Assembly: GCA_944320845.1 (NCBI GenBank)
Contig: CALUJA010000011.1
Location: 34,347-98,346, forward strand
Length of the DNA: 64,000 nucleotides
Reading direction: 5' to 3'
Origin: an uncultured Phocaeicola sp.
Lineage (GTDB): Bacteria; Bacteroidota; Bacteroidia; Bacteroidales; Bacteroidaceae
Part shown: one piece after another, positions 1-8,770 of the stretch
Numbering within the stretch: position 1 is the first letter of the stretch
Layout: each line of letters opens with the position of its first letter
Translations under genes and position numbers: made by a program
The notes under the pieces: model-generated
Told to the model about the DNA's origin: nothing
What the model saw: the letters and a program-made list of their open reading frames with translations, nothing else
Database searches by the model: none

Positions 1-360
1 TCGGCCAACCAGCTGTTGCGCCAGTTAGGCCTGCTTTTGTTCCTGGCCGAAGTCGGGACATCCGCGGGAAAAAATCTGGTATCCACCTTCCAGGGAAGCG
101 GTTTCATGCTGTTCGGAGTGGGGGCTGCCATAACCGTAATCCCGATGCTGATAGCCGCACTGGTAGGAAAGCTCGTATTTAAGATAAGTTTGCTTGACCT
201 GCTCGGCACGATTACGGGAGGAATGACCAGCACTCCCGGACTGGCAGCAGCCGATTCAATGACAGACAGCAACATTCCCGGCGTGGCGTACGCTACTGTA
301 TACCCGATAGCGATGGTGCTGCTCATTCTTTTTATCCAGATAATAGCTGTCAGCCTGTAA
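1..360 (+). CDS. Putative YidE/YbjL (AspT-type) transporter, C-terminal fragment
   Basis: The reading frame is open from the first base, so only the last 119 residues are present. They contain three hydrophobic stretches and a conserved loop (GTITGGMTSTPGLAAA) typical of the second half of the YidE/YbjL duplication family, which includes aspartate:alanine antiporters. The family is an inner-membrane exchanger or transporter; the substrate cannot be told here. The gene ends at a TAA and is followed by a strong hairpin shared with the convergent acetyltransferase gene. The TTG at base 16 is internal and not a real start. Confidence 0.75.
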   Translation, partial: SANQLLRQLGLLLFLAEVGTSAGKNLVSTFQGSGFMLFGVGAAITVIPMLIAALVGKLVFKISLLDLLGTITGGMTSTPGLAAADSMTDSNIPGVAYATVYPIAMVLLILFIQIIAVSL

Positions 361-378
361 CTGAAAGCTGCCTTTTAT

Positions 379-428
379 AAAAAAGAATGGATGAGATGGC
401 TTGTTCCAACATCTCATCCATTCTTTTT
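379..428. terminator. Bidirectional terminator
   Basis: A 19-20 bp near-perfect inverted repeat (AAAAAAGAATGGATGAGATG against its complement) with an 11-base loop, flanked by A and T runs on opposite sides. It lies between the convergent transporter and acetyltransferase genes and overlaps the stop codon of the latter. Confidence 0.85.
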
Positions 429-954
429 ACTGATTGTATACCTCCTTATATATACAGTCGCGTATCCGACCAAAGTCGTCATCGATGCTGTCTGCCCCCG
501 CAAACATCAGATAAAGCGGCAGTCCCTCGCCGCCTTTCCTATATGGCGGCTGCATATAATCCTTTTCACACAGCGAGAAGCCGCAGCGCTTATAAAATCC
601 GATACGCCGTATACTCATCTCATCCTCCGGACGCTCCACCTCCAGCACGATGACTCCCGGAAAAGATTCCCGTATCTTGTCCATCACTTGCCTGCCATAT
701 CCTTTATTCCGGATAGACGGCGAAGTGGCCAGATGCTCAAGATAATGGAATCCGCCCAGATTCCAAACCGTAATCAGTCCTACCGGAGCATCATCATCCT
801 TTATAAAATAGCAAGCAAAAAGCGGATTAAAGTCGGTATTGTACCGCTGCATATCATCATCCCTGCGCTCTACGGCAGGAAACGACTCATGCAAAAGATT
901 CTCGACAAAAGGATAAGACTCATGATTGGTCTTGACAGGAACAAGTTGTAACAT
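427..954 (-). CDS. GNAT-family N-acetyltransferase
   Basis: A 175-residue protein with the GNAT fold: a central strand (HYLEHLATSPSIRNKGYGRQ) carries the acetyl-CoA pyrophosphate-binding R/Q-x-x-G-x-G/A motif as RNKGYG, followed by a helix and the later IGFYKRCGF strand-helix. It transfers an acetyl group from acetyl-CoA to an unknown amine. It starts 9 bp after the M64 peptidase gene, so the two probably share a transcript. The family is clear, the substrate is not. Confidence 0.8.
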   Translation of the reverse strand: MLQLVPVKTNHESYPFVENLLHESFPAVERRDDDMQRYNTDFNPLFACYFIKDDDAPVGLITVWNLGGFHYLEHLATSPSIRNKGYGRQVMDKIRESFPGVIVLEVERPEDEMSIRRIGFYKRCGFSLCEKDYMQPPYRKGGEGLPLYLMFAGADSIDDDFGRIRDCIYKEVYNQ

Positions 955-963
955 GGCTGCAAT

Positions 964-2253
964 TTATTTATCAGTATAAAAACGAATTATTCTCTCCAAC
1001 GCACGTTCGCAGACCGGGCAAAAACGCGGCGCTTCATTAATCTTCATCCGGCATTCGGTAGCAGGACGATAAACTCCCTTCTTGGTATACCCACCTCCTT
1101 CAAAGACCCCGACCTTCGTATAGATAGTCGCCGAATCGGTTTCTACCGGAGTCGGAACCGGAGTGCCTTCGGGCAACATATCTTTCCACTTGCTCTTAAA
1201 GTCGACAAGCGTGGTGATATTCTGTTCCCACGGCTCAACCGTATACGGATATAAAGGGCTCGGGGCCTCATCATAGGCATATTCGTCGGCCAGTCCGCCG
1301 AAGCTGTGTCCGAATTCATGCACCACAACCGGCCAGAACATGGGATGATGCGCCGTGGTCAGGGTATAAGAATTATAGATTCCGCCGCCACCGTAAGTGT
1401 CTGTATTGGCAAGAATGATGATATGCTCATACGGGATGCCAGCCAGCCAGTCGTGTATGGCTTTTACACGGCGGGTCGTCAGGTATCGGTCCGAATAGAA
1501 AGTATCGAAATGAGAGCTGACGGCAGTGGCTTTCCACTTGTTTTCTCTCGGTATGCTTACGCCACTATCTTCAGACGGACAGGCCACCGCCACCACATTG
1601 AAGCGCCCTTTAAAGCGTTTGAACGGTTCGTGTGCAAACAATGCATCGCATGCTTTCTGTGCATCGGCATAAAACAAATCCATTTCAGCCTCGGTATAGC
1701 CTTCTGCCATGATGGCCACATCGATGCAGTCTGCCGTCGAACCGCTCTGGAGCAAGTAGCGATGAGGAGTTATCCGCGCAATCCCGCGCTGGTGAATCAG
1801 TATGTCGTCCGGATTCACTTCATGTGAAAAAACCGCACAAGGCTTGTGATATGCATCTTTCAAACGGACAGTAACTTCAGCCGCCTGCTTGGGATAAGGC
1901 AGAAGAAACGTGTTTTCAAATCCTCTCCCTACATGCTTTGCCTCTTCCTCACTTATCCATTCCTGAAACAGACTGGAAAAAGAAGTGCGATAAATGACTT
2001 TTCCCGTCGCCTTGTCGGTCATGGTTATGTCTCCGTTCCCTTCCAAAGGGAGTTCGCCAAGGTGATGCCGGCGTCCCGCCCATCCGGGCAGCGAGCAAAG
2101 CTCGTCCAAATAAATTTCCTGACGAGTGGCATCGCCCGTAAAGATATAGTCCACGCGCAGGGTCTTGTCCGCAAAATAACGGTCGAAGTCCTGCGAAAAA
2201 GCATGAAACGGCATGCAAAGGCACAAGAATAAAGCAACAAACAAACTTTTCAT
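964..2253 (-). CDS. Secreted M64-family metallopeptidase
   Basis: A 429-residue protein with an N-terminal signal peptide (about residues 1-20, ending AFSQ) and no lipobox cysteine after it. The zinc site is visible as HEFGHSFGGLADEY: H312, E313, H316 and a downstream acidic ligand (D323), matching the HExxHxxgxxxD pattern of the IgA-peptidase M64 family. An N-terminal beta-rich domain precedes the catalytic part, as usual in Bacteroidetes members, and several cysteines near the C-terminus could bond in the periplasm. The sequence predicts a secreted or periplasmic peptidase; IgA cleavage is the founding activity and is not implied here. Confidence 0.85.
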   Translation of the reverse strand: MKSLFVALFLCLCMPFHAFSQDFDRYFADKTLRVDYIFTGDATRQEIYLDELCSLPGWAGRRHHLGELPLEGNGDITMTDKATGKVIYRTSFSSLFQEWISEEEAKHVGRGFENTFLLPYPKQAAEVTVRLKDAYHKPCAVFSHEVNPDDILIHQRGIARITPHRYLLQSGSTADCIDVAIMAEGYTEAEMDLFYADAQKACDALFAHEPFKRFKGRFNVVAVACPSEDSGVSIPRENKWKATAVSSHFDTFYSDRYLTTRRVKAIHDWLAGIPYEHIIILANTDTYGGGGIYNSYTLTTAHHPMFWPVVVHEFGHSFGGLADEYAYDEAPSPLYPYTVEPWEQNITTLVDFKSKWKDMLPEGTPVPTPVETDSATIYTKVGVFEGGGYTKKGVYRPATECRMKINEAPRFCPVCERALERIIRFYTDK

Positions 2254-2278
2254 ATCGTATTTAATATTTTATAGGCTA

Positions 2279-2315
2279 CAAAGTTAAAGAATGAAACCGA
2301 AAAATGCTATCTTTG
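2279..2315. promoter_or_regulatory. Divergent promoter pair, M64 gene and lrp-like gene
   Basis: Two Bacteroidetes-type -7 boxes (consensus TAnnTTTG) face away from each other: TAACTTTG on the minus strand at 2279-2286 for the peptidase and TATCTTTG on the plus strand at 2308-2315 for the Lrp-family regulator. They are 21 bp apart, so the regulator could influence both. No convincing -33 TTTG box is visible for either. Confidence 0.6.
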
Positions 2316-2341
2316 CATTAAAAGAATAAAATAATTACGAG

Positions 2342-2821
2342 ATGGGACATCACCAATTAGACAGCTTAGACGAACAGATTTTACGATTGATTGCCAACAA
2401 TGCGCGCATTCCTTTCCTGGAAGTGGCCCGTGCATGCAACGTGTCGGGTGCCGCCATCCACCAGCGCATCCAGAAACTGACAAATTTGGGAATCCTGAAA
2501 GGCTCTGAATTCATCATCGATCCGGAAAAAATCGGCTATGAAACCTGCGCCTACATCGGATTATATCTGAAAGATCCGGAGCAGTTTGACACTGTGACCG
2601 AAGCCCTGAAACATATCCCCGAGGTGGTAGAATGCCATTACACCACGGGACAGTATGATATGTTCATCAAAATCTACGCAAGAAACAACCATCATCTGCT
2701 GGAGGTCATTCACGACAAGCTCCAGCCCTTGGGACTGGCACGCTCGGAAACCATCATCTCATTCCGCGAAGCCATCAAGCGCCAGATGCCCATTATCGGG
2801 CTGACCGACGAGAACGAGTGA
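2342..2821 (+). CDS. Lrp/AsnC family transcriptional regulator
   Basis: A 159-residue protein with an N-terminal winged HTH (residues about 8-60, LDEQILRLIANNARIPFLEV then the recognition helix around GAAIHQRIQKL) and a C-terminal RAM/AsnC ligand-binding domain (about 75-155). Members bind DNA as dimers or octamers and respond to amino acids. It stands alone, divergent from the M64 peptidase gene and convergent with folA (2 bp between them). Its ligand cannot be read from sequence. Confidence 0.9.
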   Translation: MGHHQLDSLDEQILRLIANNARIPFLEVARACNVSGAAIHQRIQKLTNLGILKGSEFIIDPEKIGYETCAYIGLYLKDPEQFDTVTEALKHIPEVVECHYTTGQYDMFIKIYARNNHHLLEVIHDKLQPLGLARSETIISFREAIKRQMPIIGLTDENE

Positions 2822-2823
2822 TT

Positions 2824-3312
2824 TCAGCGCCGCACGTAATCTACAAAACTATAAGAGTAGAGATGCCTTTCGTCCGACGGATGGCATTCTCTACTTTTTT
2901 CTTGCCACAAATCCTGGTTTATCTCAGGAAAGAAGACATCGGCCGGAGCCTTGTCATCGTCCACCTCGGTAATGCAAAGCTTGTCGGCTATCGGCATGGC
3001 CTCTTCATACAGCGATGCTCCGCCTATCACATACACTTCTTCCTCGCTGCCGCAATGCTCCAGCGCCTCGCCCAGCGAATGATAGGTTTCCGCTCCCGCA
3101 AAACTCATCTCCTGACGGGTCAGCACAATGTTTCGACGGTTGGGCAGGGCTCCTTTCGGGAGCGAATCGAACGTTTTACGCCCCATAATGATGGTATGCC
3201 CCGTAGTAAGCGACTTGAAGCGTTTCATATCGTTCGGAAGCCAGTACAATAATTTGTTTTGATACCCGATTCCCCGGTTCTTGTTTATGGCAACAATGAC
3301 AGATAATACCAT
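2824..3312 (-). CDS. folA: Dihydrofolate reductase
   Basis: A 162-residue DHFR that reduces 7,8-dihydrofolate to tetrahydrofolate with NADPH. Visible signatures are the N-terminal strand VIVAINKNRGIG, the W-L-P-N-D segment with the substrate-binding acid D28, the NADPH loop TIIMGRKTFDSLP and VYVIGGASLYEEA. I chose the ATG giving MVLSVIVAINKN, because the 40 residues upstream of it have no DHFR counterpart. It lies 43 bp downstream of thyA, the usual functional pairing because ThyA generates dihydrofolate. Confidence 0.95.
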   Translation of the reverse strand: MVLSVIVAINKNRGIGYQNKLLYWLPNDMKRFKSLTTGHTIIMGRKTFDSLPKGALPNRRNIVLTRQEMSFAGAETYHSLGEALEHCGSEEEVYVIGGASLYEEAMPIADKLCITEVDDDKAPADVFFPEINQDLWQEKSRECHPSDERHLYSYSFVDYVRR

Positions 3313-3355
3313 TTGCTCTATTTTTTCAATGTGAAACACAACTTTGGCTACAGAC

Positions 3356-4150
3356 TCAGACAGACACTTTCCCGGCAATATGCGGCCACGGGTCATATCC
3401 TTCGAGCTGAAAGTCCTCGTATCTGAAATCAAAGATATTCTTTATGTCGGGATTCAGCTTCATTACCGGCAGAGGACGGGGCTCACGCGTAAGCTGCAAG
3501 TCGACCTGCTCCAGATGGTTCAGGTAAATGTGCGCGTCGCCTAAGGTATGGACGAAATCTCCCGCCTTCAGTCCGGTGACTTGCGCCATCATCTGGAGCA
3601 GCAGGGCATAGGAAGCGATGTTGAACGGCACGCCCAAAAAAGTGTCTGCACTGCGCTGATACATCTGCAGGCTTAACCGTCCTTCAGCCACATAGAATTG
3701 AAAAAACATGTGGCAAGGGGGAAGATTCATGTTCTTCAGGTCGGCCACATTCCATGCATTCACAATAATCCGGCGCGAATCCGGATTATGCCTGATTGTG
3801 TCAACAGCTTCCGCTATCTGGTCGATGAACCCGCCGTCGTAAGCAGGCCACGAACGCCACTGATACCCGTAGATATGCCCCAGGTCGCCGTTTTCATCCG
3901 CCCATTCGTTCCAGATGCGCACGCCGTTTTCCTGCAGATACCTCACGTTTGTGTCTCCTTTCAACATCCATAGCAACTCATGGATAATGGATTTCAAATG
4001 CAGCTTCTTGGTGGTTACAAGGGGGAAACCCTCATCCAGATTAAAGCGCATCTGATGTCCGAATATGCTGACGGTTCCTGTTCCCGTGCGGTCTTCCTTT
4101 CTTACTCCTTCGGTACGTATGCGGCGGAGCAGGTCCAAATATTGTTTCAT
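3356..4150 (-). CDS. thyA: Thymidylate synthase
   Basis: A 264-residue classical thymidylate synthase, the same length as the E. coli enzyme, making dTMP from dUMP and methylene-tetrahydrofolate. The catalytic cysteine C146 lies in [11 protein letters not shown], the phosphate-binding arginines in [10 protein letters not shown] and [10 protein letters not shown]. The start at 4150 ([11 protein letters not shown]) fits the family; an upstream in-frame ATG would add 17 residues without similarity. The gene is first in a thyA-folA unit, with a TACCTTTG -7 box 49 bp upstream. Confidence 0.97.
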   Translation of the reverse strand: MKQYLDLLRRIRTEGVRKEDRTGTGTVSIFGHQMRFNLDEGFPLVTTKKLHLKSIIHELLWMLKGDTNVRYLQENGVRIWNEWADENGDLGHIYGYQWRSWPAYDGGFIDQIAEAVDTIRHNPDSRRIIVNAWNVADLKNMNLPPCHMFFQFYVAEGRLSLQMYQRSADTFLGVPFNIASYALLLQMMAQVTGLKAGDFVHTLGDAHIYLNHLEQVDLQLTREPRPLPVMKLNPDIKNIFDFRYEDFQLEGYDPWPHIAGKVSV

Positions 4151-4198
4151 CGCTTCCGAATTGACTTTTAAAATACGAACATTTTCTATAACGGGGGA

Positions 4199-4206
4199 CA
4201 AAGGTA
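4199..4206 (-). promoter_or_regulatory. Promoter -7 box of thyA-folA
   Basis: TACCTTTG on the minus strand, a perfect match to TAnnTTTG, 49 bp upstream of the thyA start. Confidence 0.6.
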
Positions 4207-4297
4207 AGAAATATGCCGGAATTTATCAAGCTTCTTCAGCATCCGCCAGCCCCAGGCCCGTTTCGTCCCGTCCCTCCACGCCCTGCCGGTGTCTTTG

Positions 4298-4421
4298 TTG
4301 CAGGGGCAAGCGAAGCGTCTGCTCCTGCAATAAAAAAATCCCGTCCGGCCAAAACCCCACTTGGCCCAGCATGAAAAAGAGAAGAAGCAGAAGCAAGATT
4401 CATTTAATTTGCGTATCTTTG
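4298..4421. other. GC-rich intergenic hairpin and -7 box of the YhcC gene
   Basis: The 291 bp between thyA and the YhcC gene is GC-rich and has no credible gene. It holds an 11-bp hairpin (4298-4308 with 4320-4330, one G:U pair) lacking a downstream T run on either strand, so it is not a plain terminator. A TATCTTTG -7 box at 4414-4421 sits 20 bp before the plus-strand start at 4442. Confidence 0.4.
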
Positions 4422-4441
4422 CGGGCAAACGGTAACTTCCC

Positions 4442-5371
4442 ATGAAAGAAAGCATACGATACAACGATTTTGCCGGCTTCCTGACGCAGCAATTCCCCTT
4501 CAAGGTACAGAAGATTTCGGTCAACGCAGGATTTACCTGCCCCAACCGCGACGGAAGCAAAGGCTACGGCGGGTGTACGTACTGCAACAACCAGACATTC
4601 AATCCTGAATACTGCAGCGGAGGGAAAAGCATAACGCAGCAGCTGGAAGAGGGAAAACTGTTTTTCGCGCACAAGTATCCCCAGATGAAATATCTGGCCT
4701 ACTTTCAGGCCTATACCAACACTTACGGAGAGCTGAGCAGGCTGAAAGAAATGTATGAGGAAGCGCTCCGGGTAAAGGATGTGGAGGGACTGGTCATAGG
4801 AACTCGTCCGGACTGCATGCCGGACGAACTGCTCGACTATCTGGAAAGGCTGAACAAGGAAACCTTCCTGCTTGTGGAATACGGGATAGAAAGTACGGAA
4901 AACCGCACGCTAAAGCGGATTAACCGCGGACATACGTTCGAATGCTCGGCCGAAACCATACGCCGCACCGCCGGACGCGGCATCCGGACAGGCGGTCATG
5001 TGATTTTGGGACTGCCCGGAGAAGGAACTGAAACCCTGCTGGCCCAGGCGGAGAAAATATCCGAACTGCCGCTGACCACCCTGAAAATGCACCAGCTGCA
5101 GCTGATAAAGGGCACACGCATGGCACATGAGTATGAAACGAACCCGCAAGACTTCCACCTCTACACGGCAGACGAGTACATCGACCTGGTCATCGGATAT
5201 GTGGAACGGCTCCGTCCGAATCTTGTACTGGAGCGTTTCGTCTCGCAATCGCCTAAAGAACTGCTTATCGCCCCTGACTGGGGGCTGAAGAACCACGAAT
5301 TCAGCTGCCGGATAAGGAAGCGGATGCGCGAGAGAGATACCTGGCAAGGGAAATATTATAACCATAAATAA
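4442..5371 (+). CDS. TIGR01212/YhcC-family radical SAM protein
   Basis: A 309-residue radical SAM protein. The cluster cysteines are in the N-terminal segment FTCPNRDGSKGYGGCTYCNN, where CPNRDG then GGCTYC gives the long-spaced C-x(n)-C-x2-C signature of the YhcC family. A GGHVILGLPGEG motif and a C-terminal elongator-like half follow. It is cytosolic and binds a [4Fe-4S] cluster and S-adenosylmethionine; the physiological reaction of the family is not settled. It starts 20 bp after a -7 box and lies 8 bp upstream of the flavodiiron gene, so the two are probably co-transcribed. Confidence 0.88.
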   Translation: MKESIRYNDFAGFLTQQFPFKVQKISVNAGFTCPNRDGSKGYGGCTYCNNQTFNPEYCSGGKSITQQLEEGKLFFAHKYPQMKYLAYFQAYTNTYGELSRLKEMYEEALRVKDVEGLVIGTRPDCMPDELLDYLERLNKETFLLVEYGIESTENRTLKRINRGHTFECSAETIRRTAGRGIRTGGHVILGLPGEGTETLLAQAEKISELPLTTLKMHQLQLIKGTRMAHEYETNPQDFHLYTADEYIDLVIGYVERLRPNLVLERFVSQSPKELLIAPDWGLKNHEFSCRIRKRMRERDTWQGKYYNHK

Positions 5372-5379
5372 ATCACAAC

Positions 5380-6573
5380 ATGGAACTAAAAGGAAAAGTA
5401 CATTATGTAGGCGTAAACGACCGGACAAAAGCTCTGTTCGAAAACTTATGGCCGCTGCCTTACGGCGTTTCTTACAACTCTTATCTGATAGCCGACGACG
5501 AGATGGTGGCCTTGGTAGACACGGTAGATGTGGCTTTCTTTGAGGTTTACCTTAAGAAGATACGCAACATCATCGGCGACCGGAAAATCAATTATCTAAT
5601 CATAAACCACATGGAGCCAGACCATTCGGGCTCTATCGCACTAATCAAACAATATTATCCCGACATCATACTGGTAGGAAACAAGAAGACTTTCGACATG
5701 GTGGAAGGATACTACGGCGTTACGGGCGACCGCTACGTGGTGGGAGAAGGCGACTTCCTGAAGCTGGGCCACCACAATCTGCGCTTTTACCTGATTCCGA
5801 TGGTGCATTGGCCCGAAACGATGGTTACATTCGACGAGACTGAAGGCATCCTCTTCTCCGGCGATGCCTTCGGATGCTTCGGCGCACTGAACGGCGGATG
5901 CATAGACAAGAACATCAATACCGACATCTACTGGAACGAGATGCGCCGCTATTACTCCAACATCGTGGGAAAATTCGGCAATCCAGTGCAGAAAGCCTTG
6001 CAGAAATGCGGCGGACTGCCCATCAAGATGATTTGTTCCACACACGGACCGGTATGGGAGGAAAAGATTCCCCAAGTAATCGACATGTATGACAAGATGA
6101 GCCGCTATCAGGGCGAAGAAGGGGTGGTCATTGTCTACGGCACAATGTACGGAAACACCGAGCAACTGGCAGAAACCATCGCCGAAGAGCTGAGTGCGCA
6201 GGGCATAAAGAACATTGTCATGCACAATGCCTCTCATACGCACCATTCATACATCCTGGCCGATGTATTCAAATACAAAGGACTGATAGTGGGATGCACG
6301 ACTTACAACATGAATCTGTATCCGGAAGTCCAGTCACTGCTCGACAAGATAGCGGCCCGCGAGATGAAGAACCGTGTCATCGGATACTTCGGCTCCTATA
6401 CCTGGGCCAGTGCGGCTGTGAAGAAACTGGGCGAATATGCCGAAAAGCTGAAATTTGAAGTGGTGGGAAATCCGATAGAGATGAAGCAAAGCATGAAGAC
6501 GGACAATTACCTCCAGGCCAAAGAACTTGCCAAAGCCATGGCCGACCGCCTGAAAGCCGACCGGAACCAATGA
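5380..6573 (+). CDS. FprA-family A-type flavodiiron protein
   Basis: A 397-residue protein with two domains: an N-terminal metallo-beta-lactamase-like diiron domain (about 1-250) with iron ligands H77, E79, D81, H82 in NHMEPDHSG and further histidines (MVHWPE, STHGP), then a flavodoxin domain (about 254-397) beginning VIVYGTMYGNTEQLAE, the FMN phosphate loop. Such proteins reduce O2 to water and/or NO to N2O in the cytosol of anaerobes. No rubredoxin domain is attached, so it needs an external electron donor. It is followed by a strong terminator. Confidence 0.93.
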   Translation: MELKGKVHYVGVNDRTKALFENLWPLPYGVSYNSYLIADDEMVALVDTVDVAFFEVYLKKIRNIIGDRKINYLIINHMEPDHSGSIALIKQYYPDIILVGNKKTFDMVEGYYGVTGDRYVVGEGDFLKLGHHNLRFYLIPMVHWPETMVTFDETEGILFSGDAFGCFGALNGGCIDKNINTDIYWNEMRRYYSNIVGKFGNPVQKALQKCGGLPIKMICSTHGPVWEEKIPQVIDMYDKMSRYQGEEGVVIVYGTMYGNTEQLAETIAEELSAQGIKNIVMHNASHTHHSYILADVFKYKGLIVGCTTYNMNLYPEVQSLLDKIAAREMKNRVIGYFGSYTWASAAVKKLGEYAEKLKFEVVGNPIEMKQSMKTDNYLQAKELAKAMADRLKADRNQ

Positions 6574-6591
6574 CCGGCTGTAGAAATCCGG

Positions 6592-6633
6592 GCATGAAAA
6601 AGGCAGACCGCAAAGGCCTGCCTTTTTTCATGC
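6592..6633 (+). terminator. Rho-independent terminator after the flavodiiron gene
   Basis: A 15-bp stem (GCATGAAAAAGGCAG with its complement) around a short loop, with A- and T-rich arms. It lies between the convergent flavodiiron and MscS genes and could serve both strands. Confidence 0.85.
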
Positions 6634-6657
6634 AATATCGAAAACGCCGATACATGC

Positions 6658-7518
6658 TCAATCTTTTGCCTGATGCACCGTAAGCTGCGGATACGGGAAG
6701 CCGATGCCTTCTTTGTTGAAGGTTTCATAGACAATCCTGTTCATGTCAAAATACACATCCCAATAGTCGCTGCTTTTCGTCCACACGCGCACTTTTATGT
6801 CTACGCTGCTGGCCGAGAGAGCGTCCAGCCCGACAAACGGAGCGGGACTCTTCAGTATACGCTCGTCTGCCGCAATGATACGGTCAAGAACTGCCTTCAC
6901 GCGCTCGTAATCCTCGCCGTATTCCACGCCGAAGACCCATTCGGCGCGGCGCGTTACCTGCCGACTATAGTTGGTAACAGCATCACTGCTCAACGTTCCG
7001 TTAGGGACATAAATGATTTTGTTGTCGAGCGTAGTCAGGATGGTATGGAATATCTGAATCTCTTTCACCGTACCGCTCGCATCGTTTGTCTCGATGTAAT
7101 CGCCCACCTTATAGGGCTTGAAGACCAGAATGATTAGTCCGCCCGCAAAGTTTGAAAGGTTTCCCGACAATGCCATACCCACGGCAACGCCGGCAGATGC
7201 CAGCAATGCGGCAAGGCTGGTGGTTTCCACTCCCAGTTTGCTGATGATGGCAAAAGCCAATACAAGGTTCAATATCAGGCTTACGAGACTGCGCAAAAAT
7301 GTTTGCACGCTAACCTCCAGCTTCCTTCTCTCTAATATTTTCGCCAGCAGCTTATTGATTTGCTTGATTACGAACCTACCGATAATGTAAATCAATACGG
7401 CCGCAAGGATGTCTTTCCCCATCTCTATCGCCCAGTTCAACAGCTTGTCAAGAATTTGTTCTACATTAATCTTCGAAGCTATCTTCGATGAAGCGTCCAA
7501 CAATGTAACTAAAAACAT
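6658..7518 (-). CDS. Small-conductance mechanosensitive channel, MscS family
   Basis: A 286-residue MscS-like channel. Three hydrophobic segments (about 35-55, 75-95, 100-130) precede the pore helix LLASAGVAVGMALSGNLSNFAGG with its Gly/Ala packing pattern, then the beta domain (KPYKVGDYIE, IIYVPNGTLSSDAVTNYS) and the cytoplasmic cage. It opens under membrane tension and releases osmolytes on osmotic downshock. The length equals the simple MscS type. It lies 41 bp downstream of the YrdC/YciO gene, probably in one operon with it and msrA. Confidence 0.93.
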   Translation of the reverse strand: MFLVTLLDASSKIASKINVEQILDKLLNWAIEMGKDILAAVLIYIIGRFVIKQINKLLAKILERRKLEVSVQTFLRSLVSLILNLVLAFAIISKLGVETTSLAALLASAGVAVGMALSGNLSNFAGGLIILVFKPYKVGDYIETNDASGTVKEIQIFHTILTTLDNKIIYVPNGTLSSDAVTNYSRQVTRRAEWVFGVEYGEDYERVKAVLDRIIAADERILKSPAPFVGLDALSASSVDIKVRVWTKSSDYWDVYFDMNRIVYETFNKEGIGFPYPQLTVHQAKD

Positions 7519-7559
7519 AATTTTCCTTCTTTCTAAAAAACTTTTTTATCAATATCCAA

Positions 7560-8171
7560 TCAATTTTCCAACACGCCCTTTCCCTGACGGACTATTTCGG
7601 GCTCATCTCCGCAACAGTTGATGACCGTCGAAGGCTCTATCCCGCCCATTCCGCCATCAATGACCAAATCCACCTTGCCGCCGAACTTTTCGTCTATCAA
7701 CTCAGGGTCTGTAACATATTCAATGTCTTCCCCTTCTTTCAAAGGAAGAGTCGTGGTCAGAATCGGAGCATCCAGCATCCGGCATATATCACGGATGATG
7801 TTATTGTCGGGCACACGGATACCCACCTCCTTACGGTTGCGGAATATCTTCGGCAGGCGGCTGTCGGCGTTCAGGATAAAAGTGAACGGGCCAGGCAGCG
7901 TACGCTTCATCAGCTTAAAGGTAGCGTTGCTCACACGGGCATACTCGCTGATGTTGCTTAGGTCATAACAAATGACAGACAGGTTATGTTTGCGCGGATC
8001 GATACTTTTAAGCTTGCAGATGCGCTCGATGGGACGCTCTTTCAAAGCATGACAACCGATGGCATACATCGTGTCTGTCGGGTAAATGATAGTACCCCCG
8101 TCGTTCAGAATATCGACCACCCGCTGCAAGTCATCGGGATTATTGTTTTTTTCATACAGCTTCAGCATCAT
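7560..8171 (-). CDS. Sua5/YciO/YrdC family protein
   Basis: A 203-residue single-domain YrdC fold (KLYEKNNNPDDLQ at the start, GGTIIYPTDTMYAIGC, LPGPFTFIL, EVGIRVPDN). The family's best-known role is threonylcarbamoyl-AMP synthesis for tRNA t6A. This sequence has KSIDPRKHNLS where YrdC proper has a KxR...SxN arrangement and looks closer to the YciO branch, whose role is less certain. It starts 3 bp after msrA ends, so the two are translated from one message. Confidence 0.8.
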   Translation of the reverse strand: MMLKLYEKNNNPDDLQRVVDILNDGGTIIYPTDTMYAIGCHALKERPIERICKLKSIDPRKHNLSVICYDLSNISEYARVSNATFKLMKRTLPGPFTFILNADSRLPKIFRNRKEVGIRVPDNNIIRDICRMLDAPILTTTLPLKEGEDIEYVTDPELIDEKFGGKVDLVIDGGMGGIEPSTVINCCGDEPEIVRQGKGVLEN

Positions 8172-8174
8172 ATC

Positions 8175-8669
8175 TCAGAACTTTTTCACGCGGATATGGC
8201 AATAAGGCTCGCCTCCCGTCTTGTCATAATACTGCTGATGATAGTCTTCCGCCTTCCAGAAGACAGTAGCCGGCGTCAGTCTGGTATTCACTTCATAACC
8301 TTTTGAGCGAAGCAGCTCCATCACTTCCTCCGCCTGCCGCTTCTGCCGCTCGGAAAGATAAAAGATTTCGCTGCGGTATTGCGGCCCGATATCCGGGCCT
8401 TGCCCGTCTGTCTGCGCGGGGTCATGGATTTCAAAAAACAGCTTGCACAAATCTGTAAAGGATGTCTGCTCCGGATCATACTCAACTTCCGTAGCTTCTG
8501 CATGGCCGGTAACATGCGCCTTCACTTCCTCATAGGTAGGATGCTCCTTATATCCTCCGATATAGCCTACGGTAGAGCGGACTACTCCCTTGGCACGCTC
8601 AAACTGATGCTGAGCCCCCCAGAAACATCCGCAGGCAAAAATAGCTTTCTCCGTCTTCATTTCAGTCAT
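8175..8669 (-). CDS. msrA: Peptide-methionine (S)-S-oxide reductase
   Basis: A 164-residue MsrA reducing methionine-S-sulfoxide in proteins and free form. The catalytic motif GCFWG is near residue 14 and the C-terminal part (YYDKTGGEPYCHIRVKKF) has the extra cysteine region. Length is that of the minimal cytosolic enzyme without a fused MsrB. It is first of a run msrA-YrdC/YciO-mscS. A second ATG three codons in is equally possible as the start. Confidence 0.95.
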   Translation of the reverse strand: MTEMKTEKAIFACGCFWGAQHQFERAKGVVRSTVGYIGGYKEHPTYEEVKAHVTGHAEATEVEYDPEQTSFTDLCKLFFEIHDPAQTDGQGPDIGPQYRSEIFYLSERQKRQAEEVMELLRSKGYEVNTRLTPATVFWKAEDYHQQYYDKTGGEPYCHIRVKKF

Positions 8670-8692
8670 GATGTCTTAATATAATAATCGTT

Positions 8693-8751
8693 CAAACTTA
8701 CAAAAAGTTTTTAATATAACGGCCATTACCCTGACAAATACATTACTTTTG
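8693..8751. promoter_or_regulatory. Divergent promoters for msrA and the TPR gene
   Basis: TAAGTTTG on the minus strand at 8693-8700, 23 bp before msrA, and TACTTTTG on the plus strand at 8744-8751, 19 bp before the TPR gene. Both match TAnnTTTG. Confidence 0.55.
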
Positions 8752-8770
8752 CCCGAAAACTTACGAAAAA

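Noticed and set aside
391-951. Long plus-strand frame opposite the acetyltransferase
   Set aside because: The minus-strand frame has clear GNAT motifs; this one is its shadow and lacks family features.
4298-4330. Possible small RNA or terminator upstream of thyA
   Set aside because: The hairpin lacks a T run on either strand and no promoter for a separate RNA is visible.
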